Shown here: one piece after another, positions 53,886-64,000 of the stretch
How the letters are laid out: each line of letters starts with the position of its first letter
How positions within the stretch are numbered: position 1 is the first letter of the stretch
DNA from: Volutella citrinella
Lineage: Eukaryota; Ascomycota; Sordariomycetes; Hypocreales; Nectriaceae
DNA: 64,000 nt
Direction of reading: 5' to 3'
Assembly (NCBI GenBank): GCA_034401135.1
Contig: JAWZSP010000006.1
Coordinates: 2,232,001-2,296,000, forward strand
Notes under the pieces: generated by a model
Told to the model about the DNA's origin: nothing
The model's database searches: none
Seen by the model: only the letters and a program-made list of their open reading frames with translations
Position numbers and translations under genes: made by a program

Positions 53886-54782
53886 TTAGAAGATGCTGTT
53901 GACGATATTGCTTCCGATGGTGGCACCAGCACCAAAGATGGCGGCATTACCCAACTTCTTACCAAACTTTTTACCCATCTCACCCGTCTTACTGGGCTGG
54001 CCGTCACCCTGGTGGCCAGATCCATCGGCAACAGCCATGGGGGGTACCTGGGCATTGTAGGGGTTCTGTTGAGGCGGCGGGCCCTGCTTGTCAGGGGGGT
54101 AGCCGTACTGAGGCTGCTGCGGATACATCGGCTGCATCGGAGCAACGCCGGGCGCGGGCACCGGTGCCTTGACCTCCTGCTCGACGAAGACGTAGTTGCG
54201 GGGGAAGATGCCTTCCAGGCCGGTGCGCTGGTTGAGTCCCATCCACCAGTCCTGGTTCATGTACTCCTGGACGTCAATCTTGTCGTCCTTCTCAAACGAC
54301 AGATCCCGGCCGTCGGTGGCCTGGTAGCGATACAGGGCGCGGGCATGGGCGACGACGGGCTTGGCAGACTTGCGCGCTGGCAGGTTGGGGGGCGGCGTCT
54401 GGTCATAGGACGGGGGCGCGGGCGAGGTTGAGGCGGGCGTCTGCATGCTCATGGCCTCGAGAGCCTTGGTGGGCGGGTTGTGTGCGGGCGCCGGAGCGGC
54501 GGCAGAGCGAGTAGGCGCGGGCGTCGCAGCGTTGGAGGACGAACCGGTGGCGGTTCGCAGAGGCCCGGAGAGGGGGGACTCAGCGGGCAGGGCGGAGTGG
54601 ATAGTGTCGAAGACGCTGTCATCGATGACTCCCTTCTCAAGGAGGTTCTCGAGTTCCTGCGGAGGATCGGATTAGCGGGCGGTCGGGATGCCGGGAGACG
54701 GCAGGACGATGGGGAAACACACTCCCTTGATGTTTCGGAGAGATCGGTTGACCTCGATGATGGTCTGGCGGTCGGTAGCCAT
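53886..54782 (-). CDS. SH3-domain protein, Lsb1/Pin3-like
   Basis: Predicted 276 residues, exons 54782-54723 and 54656-53886. A conserved N-terminal helix (I-I-E-V-N-R-S-L-R-N-I-K-G-E-L-E-N-L-L-E-K-G) is followed by an Ala/Pro-rich linker. The SH3 domain spans about 121-178 (A-R-A-L-Y-R-Y-Q, D-L-S-F-E-K-D-D-K-I-D-V, W-W-M-G, G-I-F-P-R-N-Y-V). The tail is Pro/Gln/Tyr-rich and ends in a Gly-rich hydrophobic helix (A-A-I-F-G-A-G-A-T-I-G-S-N-I-V). In yeast, Lsb1 and Pin3 bind Las17/WASP and limit Arp2/3 actin nucleation, and Pin3 also affects prion propagation. Similar actin or endocytosis work is inferred. The donor is GTGTGT, a less common but acceptable site. Confidence 0.85.
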
Positions 54783-55871
54783 GTTGGGCGGCTGTCGCAA
54801 GTAGGATTCTGGTTATGCGGACGTGGAGGGCGACTCTGGTGTGAAAGGCAAACGGCGGTTTGGCCGGTCAGGCAAGAGCGGCGTGAGCGAGGAACGGCGA
54901 AAGGTCCACAGGGGTGGTTGTGGCCGAGTCGAACAGCGACAGAGTGACGAGGCAAAAGGTTGAGGCAAGGATGCGAGGCAAAGAAGAGTCGCCGGAGTTT
55001 AAAGGATCCAAATATTCAGATGGAACGAGCGTTGTCGGCGCACAACTGCTGATGGAGCGCTGCGTGTCCCCCGCTGTTGGCCGCCTGTAGCGTCAGCGGC
55101 TCTCCGTCGGCCACTGTTGGGTCCCGCCACTTCCGTTCCCAGCGCCAAGCCTCGATCCAATCACGATGGCACGGGTTTAACTTCGTGAACTTCCATGGTG
55201 GGGGTTACGTGGTGCCCCGAAATGGAAGCGGCGGCAACGGAAGAGGACTGAGTGCGGCTGTGCCTTGAAGTTACTGTGCTGCGACGGCCCTCCAGTCGGT
55301 GGCCTCTTCCTCCACGCGCAAAATACAGACGGCGAAGCTGCCATCTCGTTGAGCCGACTGCCGTCCATTCCTTGGCGTAGGAGATGACGAACCCCCCATT
55401 CTGACCTTGTCGGCTAATAATAGTGGGGTGTCACAGACTAGAGAGTCCTGAGAAGAGGCACCCGACAATTCTGCTCCCGGCAATAACTCTTGACCGCGCC
55501 ACGTCATTGCTGATGGCCGGGCGAGTCTGATGCCACTACACTAATAGGCGTTAAGGTCTATAGCCAGGCGATGCATCAGTTTGGTCTTCTCGCAAGCACA
55601 ACTTCAACACATGAGGAAGCGTAGCACAGGCCACAAGCTCCACTTCTCCCTTGATATTTGGCTTCTGCTCTACGTGTGCTCAAACGGCAGATGACTGCTC
55701 AAGGTTTCAGCCAGATATCGGCCAATGATGAGAACATGCACATGAATTAACACACGGATACCAACGATTAAACAGGTCCTGTCGTATGGGTAATCTATTC
55801 ATATATGATGTGTTAAGTAGCTAGGGCCACCACATCCCTCGTGCCTTGCATATCAATTGACTTTTTTTTTT
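54783..55871. other. intergenic, SH3 gene promoter
   Basis: About 1.1 kb between two minus-strand genes. No supportable gene. A T10 run immediately follows the stop codon of the PrpD gene. Confidence 0.5.
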
Positions 55872-57749
55872 TTAAACAAACTTGCTGCTCTCCACGTGGT
55901 ACAGGTCGACATACTCGTCGACGGTCATGGCCTCGAGGCGCTTAGGGTCCTGGCCGAGCTCGACGAGCTCCTTGACCTTGGCCTCGGGGTAGTGGGGGCC
56001 CAGGTGGCGCTTGTACTTCTCGAGGATGACGGGCTTGGCCTCCTCGCGGCGCAGGCGGTGGCCGAGGGGAGCCTCGACGGCGACCTCGTCAAGGATGGTG
56101 CCGTCGTTGAGCTCGACGGTCAGAGCGTTGGAGATGGTGCGCAGGCTGGGGTCGTGGTAGTCCTTGGTGTACTGGGGGTCCTCAACGCACTTGATCTTCT
56201 GGCGCAGGGACTCGACCAGCTCCGAGGTGGCAGCCTCGCCGCCGTCGACGTAGTCGGTGGCCTCGAGACGACCAAAGACGAGCATGGTGGCGCACATGTA
56301 CTGGATGCAGTGGTCACGGTCGGCAAAGTTGTCCATGGGCTTGAACTGCTTGTCGATGATGCGGATGCAGGCCTCGTGCGTGCGGCAGGTGATGGCCTTG
56401 ATGTCGGCGGCTGACTTGCCCTGGGCCTTGAGGAGGTGGTGGATCTTCTCCGAGGCCTCGACGGCGGTCTGGGAGTGGAACTCGGCCGGGTACGACACCT
56501 TGAAGAGGACGTTCTCCATGACGTAGCTGCCGTAGGGGCGCTGGAACTCAAACTTGTTGCCCTTGAAGAGGACGTCGTAGAAGCCCCAGGTGGGAGCGGA
56601 GAGGACGGTGGGCACGCCCTGCTCGCCCTTCATGACCTTGAGGGCCAGGTTGACGGCGCGCTGGCAGGCGTCACCGGCAGCCCATGACTTGCGGGACATG
56701 GTGTTGGGGGAGTGGCGGTAGGTTCGCAGGCTCTGGCCATCGACCCAGGCCTGGGTAACGGCGTCGGCAATCTGCTTCTCGTTGAGGCCGAGCATCTTGG
56801 AGACGACGGCGGTGGAGGCCACCTTGACGAGGACGACGTGGTCCAGGCCGACCTTGTTGTACGAGTTGAGGAGAGCCAGGCAGCCCTGGATCTCGTGGGC
56901 CTTGATCATGCCCTCGAGGACATCCTTGACGGTGAAGATCTTGCCGCCAGCCAGGTTGCCGCCGGCCTTGTTGGTGCGGTTGATCCAGTCAGCGACGGCC
57001 AGGATGGCGCCCAGGTTGTCTGAGGGGTGACCCCACTCGGCAGCAAGCCAGCAGTCGTTGAAGTCGAGCCATCGGATCATAGCACCAATGTTGAAGGCGG
57101 CGTTGACGGGGTCAAGCTGGAAGGGGGTGCCGGGCACCTTGGGGCCGTTGGGCACGACGGTGCCAGGGACGATGGGGCCCAGGAGCTTGGCGCACTCCTT
57201 GAAGCGGAGGCCCTCGAGGCCACAGCCGAGGGTGTCGAGGAGGATCCATCGAGCAGTGTCGAACTGGAGAAAGAAACCGAGTGTCAGTTGATTGCGCTAT
57301 TAACGAAGTAGGAGTGGCAGAGAGGCTCTCGGGGTGCAAAGCGAAGCCATCGTCAACGCAAAATCAGGGCCTGGCGCAGAAACGCGGGGTAGGTAGGCAG
57401 CCCCTCCATCGCAGCGCCGGGACAACAAGCATGGCAGAAGAAGAAAAAAGAGGAAGAAAAGACGGCAACTCACAGCTAGCTCCGAGTCAATTGGCTTATT
57501 GGCGACATAGTCGGCAATATCCGTGATCTCGGGGTCGTACTCGCGGTTCTGGGACATGACGGGAGCTCCAGAGGATCGGGCGGTGGTGGTAGAGAAAGAG
57601 CTGCGCTGGGGGGCGCGGGCGGCGGAGGCAATTGAGGCCCGGCCAAGCAGGGCCGAGCTAGAGCGGGTGACGAGAGGGGCGGCGGCGAGTCGCTGGACGC
57701 GCAGCTGCTTGGTGGCCGTCCGGAGGCTGCGGTTGACGGCGGCAGACAT
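55872..57749 (-). CDS. PDH1: mitochondrial 2-methylcitrate dehydratase (PrpD)
   Basis: Predicted 555 residues, exons 57749-57474 and 57263-55872. The 210-nt intron has a GTGAGT donor and TCCAG acceptor. The N-terminus (about 60 residues rich in Arg, Ser, Ala, Thr) is a mitochondrial presequence. The MmgE/PrpD domain covers the rest: I-A-D-Y-V, R-W-I-L-L-D-T-L-G-C-G, R-W-L-D-F-N-D-C-W-L-A, Y-N-K-V-G-L-D-H, W-V-D-G-Q-S-L-R, C-R-T-H-E-A-C and D-H-C-I-Q-Y-M. In the 2-methylcitrate cycle this enzyme dehydrates 2-methylcitrate to 2-methyl-cis-aconitate, a step in detoxifying propionyl-CoA from odd-chain or branched substrates. It has no clustered partner here: the synthase and the lyase are not in this window. 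Confidence 0.95.
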
Positions 57750-60700
57750 TGCAGGACTCAATTGGAGCTGCAGCTGGTGTGGCAATCAAATCAATGGATT
57801 GATGGCGGGTTGTGTAGTCTCCCTCGCGGACAAGAAGGCTGGGGAGGATGAGGAGGGGAGGATGATGAAAGTGTTGAATCAGCTGGGCAGGTATCGTCGG
57901 GGGAACTATTATCGACAGAAGCTCGTTGAGGTGGCCACTCACTCCGAACCGAACCCTTGCAAAGTTTGGAGCTGCTCATGGCCCCGTTGGTCGCCCAAGT
58001 ATTTATCAAGCTCGGCTAGAGGGGGGAATGGGGAATGTTTTACCGTGGCTTACCGCGACACTCATCTACCCTCGGCTAGTCGACGGGCTTCGCAGCCAAC
58101 CACACGCGCCTTGCCACCAGACGCCCATTCCCAATTGGCCCGTTGTCGTCCAGCCTGTCGGCATTTCCTTATATGCCAAAGCAAGCTTAATGCCTTTGTA
58201 TCGTCCTGGGCCCATCTGGAAGGCCCTACGGCGCCTCTGGTTGCGGTGGTGGGGGGGGGCGAAACTGGCACTAGGATGCACTGGAGGATTCCACCTGAAT
58301 TCGGGCATCCCACGTAACCTCATGGTGAGACGCATCCATTTCTTCGTAGACTCGAGCATGAGAATTCGGTCCTCCCACTTATGAGACCTGAGGGAGGCTC
58401 GCAAACTCGTCAATGAGCTGTGCCGGACGCTCAAGAGGGTACGCCGTCGTTCGATTCGCCCTTGTCTTGGCCCAAACACATGTGACGTCGTGTTCCCCGT
58501 CCAACAAAATCCCATCAAGCGCCAAGGACCCTGGCTAGCACCATCTCGGTGCCGAATCGGCAGGCCATTATCCGCTTTTTTTTCCTCGCATCGAGGACGA
58601 AGTCCGCGCACTAGCCCTGGTAGGACGGCTCATGGTAATAATTATTTCATATTCTCCTCCCTCAGTCTCACCACAGCTGCGGGGGTGGAGGCGCCTGGCA
58701 CAAGACGCGCCATGGAGCCGCCAGGGGTTTTGGGGTAAGGGGAAAGAGGGGAGAGAGACAAGTGGCCAGGAGAAACATGCCGCCTGTCCTCGGAGGCACA
58801 AACTTGCCTGGCTACGACGGATCAATTTGTTCATTGCTGAAGAATCCGTGGAATCGACAGCTCTCCCTCCATCCAGCGATTGAGCCGTGAAGCACCCTGG
58901 GCTACCCCAGGTTTCCCCGAGCAAGCTCCATTCGAGCGCATCGCCCAAAACGGGGGCCCAAGGGTTGATCGGCCAATCCCCCAAATCTGGCCCGGGGGGG
59001 GCTGCCGCTGGCTGTTCGTCCAAGGCTCCGCCGTTCCGAACCGTTCGGCATCGTGACATCCCTCCCGTCACCACTCGGAGCGAGCCAGGGGACATACGAA
59101 ACCGTCTCTCGGAGACCGAACAGGTGGCGCAGCCCAGCTCTTCTTCGTGCACCTCACACATGCCATATGCGGTGCAGCTAAGCCGTTCTTCTCTTCCCCC
59201 ACTCATCGTCACCTTTTTCACCTGGTGCCACAGCCTCCCTACCTCGGTCGCTCCAGCTGTCCAAGTCCTGGTAGAGCTGGGCTGCAAAAGAAAAGAAAGC
59301 AATAGTCCTGTATTGTGGCTGTAGACCCAGACTCAACCTTTCTATCACGAGGCATCAGGTCCCTGCCAATATTTGCCAGCCCCTTCGGGTCCTTCGTCTG
59401 CTGTTTGCGACTCAGCGTGCAGAGGCTGCAATTGAGATGGTGTCCACGTAACCCCTTCCCTAACCCATATGCCAATCCTAGATCACGTTGTAAGTATTAC
59501 CAGTATATCTCGATTCTCGAGCCACCACAGCAGTCCGAGGCGTCAAGCAGCACGACGGCTGGTGAGTTGGGCCTGCACTAAATACAGACGTTGGCCGCAG
59601 AGGTTCGTATGCACATCATGGGATGTTGCATGCCCGGAGACCCGGAGCCAGGAACACCACACAAAACAGCATGTTGCCAGATCCTGCAGGGCAAAGCCGC
59701 CACTTTGGAAGTGTCAAGACATGAGGCTAGCAGACAACAAAAACCCGCCAAGTCGGTACCCAGTAGCATGAGCTGCCGGATGTCAATGAGCAGCGCAAAC
59801 CAATGCAATGCATCTCGCGGTCAGACTGGCCCACATACCCTAGACTGAACACAGAGGCCCCGTGAATGTTTCAAGAACGGGATGCAATCATGCAACTGTG
59901 ATATCAGCGGGCCTCCGAGATACATGAACATGGCGCAGCCCGAGCGGAACCACTAATCTTGAACTTTCCGCTGGGTCCCATGTGGCTGGCGTTGTGGGAA
60001 TAGGTGCAAGGAGGAACAGGTGAACCCACCTGCTCTGCAGCTTTGGTGGGTATGGATAGGCAAGTTGCAACCAATCCAGGCGATGAGAAAAATGAAAGTC
60101 AGACAAAATGGTGAACTGCCAGCTGTGAGGCGAGGGAGGTGAGGGAAAAAGGAACAAAGGCAGAGGAGTGGGTTTCGTTACCAAGTTAGTCGGTACAATA
60201 TGCGAGCGCATGATTCATGGTTCGTGATCAACGTCCCAGCCCTTTGCCAAACTCACAGTCGAGAATACTCAGTCACCAGTGGCAGTGGCAGTGACACGAT
60301 GCAGTTGGTGCGGGAAATCCCTGGGTAAGGGGACCTTGGGCGCCCATCTGTCTCGCTAGACGGTGGCGGTTCGGTTCCACGGGACCACGATAGCTCCCGA
60401 AACTCTTCGGCTCGTCTTCACGTCAAGCCTAAACACCCACGGACGGCTACGGTGGGCTGGTCGGAGCTTTGCTCGGTGCGTGCCCAGTGCGTGTCCAGTC
60501 CATCCCGGGCACTTCTGCGCCTGTGCAAATGGTGCAGCTGCAGCGACCTAACCGTTTATGGTTGTGCCAGCAGATGAGCCTGCGCACTCATTGACCAGCC
60601 CTGAGTACACGCACTTTTGATATCTGCGACTCGGGTTGTGCACCAGGTTGAAGTCGGTGCAGAAGTATCACAAATCAAGAATCAACGTGTATCATGAATA

Positions 60701-63672
60701 CTCTGAGGTGATTTGCTGCGGACGTGTGGCGTATCTCGAATGTCTTAGTTGGGCATGTTGCTCCTCTGATGTCCGATGCATGCGCTCGACCCTTCTTTCG
60801 AGTCCAACTCAGATGTATCACTTTCGGCCCACCAATAAGCACTCCCCGCAAGCTGAAATCGGGAGTATTCTGTGGGCGCGATGTCCGTGTACTCTCCGGC
60901 TGGGGCGCGTGAGGAGAATGGCGACTGCCTACTGGTGTCTGGCGACTCGGATACTGAACGATGGAAAGCCCTAGGACGCGAGGTGGTGGAGGGGCGGCTG
61001 AGGTTGGCATTACTACTAGTTGTGCATGTTGGTCGAGAACATCACGCCTCCTGCAGCAAGCAGTACGCGGAGTCTGTCTGCGTCCACCAGTAATCCACAA
61101 GTGGGCGAGACATCTCTGCATAATAATTAGTCCCTTTGGTCTTTTCGGTTGGCGAAAGCACCCTCAGGCCTTGGCTTAGCCAGGGGCGGGAAATGTAATC
61201 GCCGTCAATGCTTGATGCGATTCGTAGCTAGAATGCTAATTTTGGGACCTCCAAGGGAGGTGCCAGGGATCTGGGACTAGCGGACAAGTGCGGGTCGCGA
61301 TGTGTAGCTGGGGTTCAGTAGCTTCGATCGCCGTATGCTCGCGTGGCCCAGAGCATCGGCAAATGAGCGCATACACAAGAGGCAGCGCAGGGTGTGAAGG
61401 GTAGGCGCAGTAGTGGGCGTCACAGGTCAATGACCATCCACCAGCGGCGCCTTTCGTGCAGATCTGAGCTTATAGTAGCTTTGTGCCGGACCAGTTTCTT
61501 CCCGCCCACCCCCCCAAACCCCACCCACCACATTATGAGACAGTACGATGCGGCTTGGGACTCGAGTCACTCAACTGGTCGAGGCGATCAAGGCCCTCAT
61601 CCCGTGAGGTCGTTGGCGTCTCAGCTCATGTCGGTGGCGATGCTTGGAGGCGCATACATGTACGCTGCTTCTTTCGGTGTGATAAATTGGCACCTTCAAG
61701 CTGACGAGCCTGCCCTGTCCGCGAACAGTTGGAGGAGATGATACCAATAGAATCCGCGCTGGGAGGCTGCAATGGCCCCTGTCGATAGCCATGTCCCAAC
61801 TCCCAAGTATCGCATCGGCCATTTCCACCATCGCTGTACGACACCGATCGGCACTGGAAGGCGGCTGAGGGCCAACGCATGAGCCGGGGGTCAAAGTGAG
61901 GCGCTCTGAATGTGTGAATCCTACTGGCGGAGTCTAGATGATCGGTGTAGCTTGCTTCCCTTTTCTTGGGTCGTAGTCGGAGGGATGCTGTCAAGGTCAA
62001 GGTCGTGGATGTTGGCTTGGACAGAGAGCGAGGGACGGGCAAAAAGGGCCAATTCTAGAACGCCGGGCGTGCTGGAGCCACCCCTACGACCTGCACTGTA
62101 CCCATGTTCTGGTTTGAATTCCAATACGCTCTTCTCCTTGTCAGGTGCAACAATGACCACCTACTTACCGGGCATTGCTCGCTCTCGTGTATGGAGAGAG
62201 GCGACTGGAGACACAAAGGCCGTTGGGCCATCACACACTCTGTCATCCAGACTCCTGAGGAGGATCCGGCGAGGAGGATGCGCAACTCAAGGGTGAAGCG
62301 CACAAAGCGTGAAGCGTCGGGGCGCGTGAGAATACACAACGCGCGTGTGTGTGCGGACTGGACATTGCACAGCACTGGCGTCTCCGTGCTTCTTTGTGCG
62401 GGCATGCCTGATCGAACCAGACCTGTTGGGCTAGCGCGGGCGGCGCGGCCCCCCCGGCAGGGCTGGTCGTGCCTTCCGTCCCTTACTGGTTGCCACTACG
62501 GTACGTCACACCCCTGTACGCTAAACCGCCTCTGCTTGGCTCGATCTCGAGGCTCAAGGAGGTGTCGTGGGAATCGTAGCTTTTGGAGTGCAGACATTGA
62601 CAACAGCCCGAAACCCCATCATCATGTCGTCTCTCCACCTCCCGCCATTGGGTCTCGATCCTCAGACCGCAGCAAGCTACTGCCCCATCTACCGGATTCA
62701 CTCAGCTTTGCCGTTGGTGCCTTGTCACCGGTGACGCCCTATTCCACTTACATTGCATCTCATGTACTGTACTGTAGCTCCGTCTACATCCACACCTACG
62801 CCCCTTCCGTGTTGCAATCCCACCGTCGCGCCCACATTGTCCGCATCACCATCGACAGACCCAACTACCTCTCTGTGAGCTCTACGCAAGGGGACCGGCA
62901 GCTTGTATTGCACAAGAAGGTTCGTGAACTTCGCATCATTGACCTGGTGGCGTATCAGTAACACTGGCAGCCCACGCCCAGGCGTTGCCCCTTCCACTCC
63001 GGTATTGACGATTATCCCGGCGCAGGGTTTCTAGACCTATCTCACGCCCCCTCAGTCCGTCGTCATTCGCTATCTGTCGACGGTGCGTGTCCCGTCTTGG
63101 TCCTGGCGAGCTTGATGGCTGTGAAACAAACGTGATCCGCACAAGACTCTGCATCTCAGGCCAAGTCCTAGGCCGCCTCGTTGACGAACTGATATCTACA
63201 AGAATGCCCCCCTGATTCTCATCTCCAGATTTCTGCAGATACACACACATCACGGCCCGCGTCTCTTAGTCTGCCCTTGCCGATCTGAGTAACAGGCCAT
63301 TTCCCACCTGCCCTGCATCCCGCACTCCATCCCGCACTCCATCCTAGCCCTCTCACCCACAGCCAACTGCATTACAGCCCGAGCTGGCTACTCTGCTCTG
63401 TCTTGGCCTTGGCTGACCCACTGGCCTTTCCTTCTTTGCCGCTCAGGTGGCCCCTTGACGGCTGAGCTGCGCTCTGCACTCAAAAGACTTTGTCCCTCCT
63501 CCTACCCCGACGTGATCTGAGCCAGTGACCCAAGGCCATTAGTCCTCCCCCCCCTTGTTTAAACCGCTTCTGCGCAGATCACCCTTGTGTCCCTGCTGAG
63601 ACCCCTTCTTTTCGCCTCGGAGCCGGACGGAACTTGACCTAAATCACGGCAAGAGCAAAACCCATCCTGGCC
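57750..63672. other. gene-free interval, 5.9 kb, divergent promoters
   Basis: No protein I can support on either strand. Open frames up to about 285 codons occur but are of low quality. The left end is the PrpD promoter and the right end the promoter of the photolyase-like gene. Duplicated CCCGCACTCCAT (near 63318-63342) and several GATC words lie in the right-hand part. Confidence 0.45.
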
Positions 63673-64000
63673 ATGGCTAAAGAGAAGTTACTCATCTACC
63701 TCCTCCGTCGCGACCTAAGAGTCGCTGACAACCCCATTCTACACGCCCTGAACACGACAGACCATGGTTTCACACATTTCCTCCCGGTTTATGTCTTCCC
63801 ACATAACCAAATTGAACTCTCCGGCTTCCTGGCGCCAGGACAAACCTCTCCATACCCGCCAGCACTCAGCCGAGTTGGCGGGTTCTGGAGATGCGGCCCA
63901 CACCGAGCCAAGTTCATTGCCCAGTGCGTCTGGGATCTGAAATCCACCCTCGAAACCCTCAACAACGGCCTGCTATTGCGACTAGGAAGCTTCACGGATG
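63673..64000 (+). CDS. cryptochrome-DASH/photolyase family, 5' part only
   Basis: The window ends inside the gene: the first 109 codons are visible. They begin K-E-K-L-L-I-Y-L-L-R-R-D-L-R-V-A-D-N-P-I-L, which is the start of the photolyase antenna-binding domain, then F-L-P-V-Y-V-F-P, and a C-G-P-H-R-A-K-F-I-A-Q-C-V-W-D-L motif. The H-R-A-K-F block and the L-R-R-D-L-R-V start favour the DASH clade over CPD photolyase. Cry-DASH proteins bind FAD and a folate or flavin antenna and repair CPDs in single-stranded DNA; in fungi some also take part in light signalling. The remaining domain, including the FAD-binding half, is outside this window. Confidence 0.85.
   Translation, partial: MAKEKLLIYLLRRDLRVADNPILHALNTTDHGFTHFLPVYVFPHNQIELSGFLAPGQTSPYPPALSRVGGFWRCGPHRAKFIAQCVWDLKSTLETLNNGLLLRLGSFTD

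Noticed and set aside
58445..58465. GTTCGATTCGC resembling a tRNA B box
   Set aside because: No matching A box, anticodon arm or acceptor stem could be drawn around it.
62104..62961. 285-codon plus-strand open frame before the photolyase-like gene
   Set aside because: No domain, no signal peptide and composition like the surrounding non-coding DNA.

Overview
The window is nuclear DNA of a filamentous ascomycete. Genes are broken by short GT-AG introns (about 50-110 nt) with CTAAC/CTGAC-like branch points. The gene set fits a Sordariomycete, and a GC-rich Hypocreales-like genome is my inference from protein character. I find 27 protein genes, one cut by the right edge. I see no rRNA or tRNA gene, transposon or CRISPR array, and no biosynthetic cluster. 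Splice models were built by hand from reading-frame continuity and family conservation. Non-ATG open frames were trimmed to real ATGs.

Layout. 0.3-6.4 kb: a CFIm68-like mRNA 3'-processing factor, COQ4 and a DUF3176 membrane protein. 7.6-13.8 kb: a secreted But2-like protein, a SMYD-type SET/MYND protein, an unrecognised 122-residue protein, a small secreted protein and an ankyrin-end protein. 14.3-23.2 kb, dense housekeeping: PDCD5, a PanE/ApbA-fold protein, the exosome cofactor Rrp47/C1D, the twin-CX9C protein Mix17, a UBXN4-like ER protein and a SETD/LSMT-like methyltransferase. 23.4-29.1 kb: a secreted gluzincin-like metalloprotease with pentapeptide repeats, an F-box-like protein and a cysteine-rich secreted protein. 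30.4-33.5 kb: SURF1 and CENP-T, convergent. 37.1-40.5 kb: Rac GTPase and a Nop6-like protein, convergent. 45.5-57.8 kb: a 726-residue protein of unknown function, a very large Pro-rich CFEM-like surface protein, Cms1, an SH3 protein and mitochondrial PrpD. The right edge holds the 5' end of a cryptochrome-DASH/photolyase gene.

Three stretches carry no supportable gene: 33.5-37.1, 40.5-45.5 and 57.8-63.7 kb. They hold only low-complexity sequence, small repeats and promoters.

The genes do not form one pathway. Five encode likely mitochondrial proteins (COQ4, SURF1, Mix17, PrpD and the PanE-like protein), and several act in ribosome or RNA biogenesis (Rrp47, Cms1, Nop6-like, CFIm68-like). The most striking signal is in the large surface protein. 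Its frame ends at a TAG whose following codons (CAG CCA) match the CAR-YYA leaky-stop context. The same frame then runs on for 116 codons and ends in what looks like a GPI-anchor signal. This suggests stop-codon readthrough switching between secreted and anchored forms.
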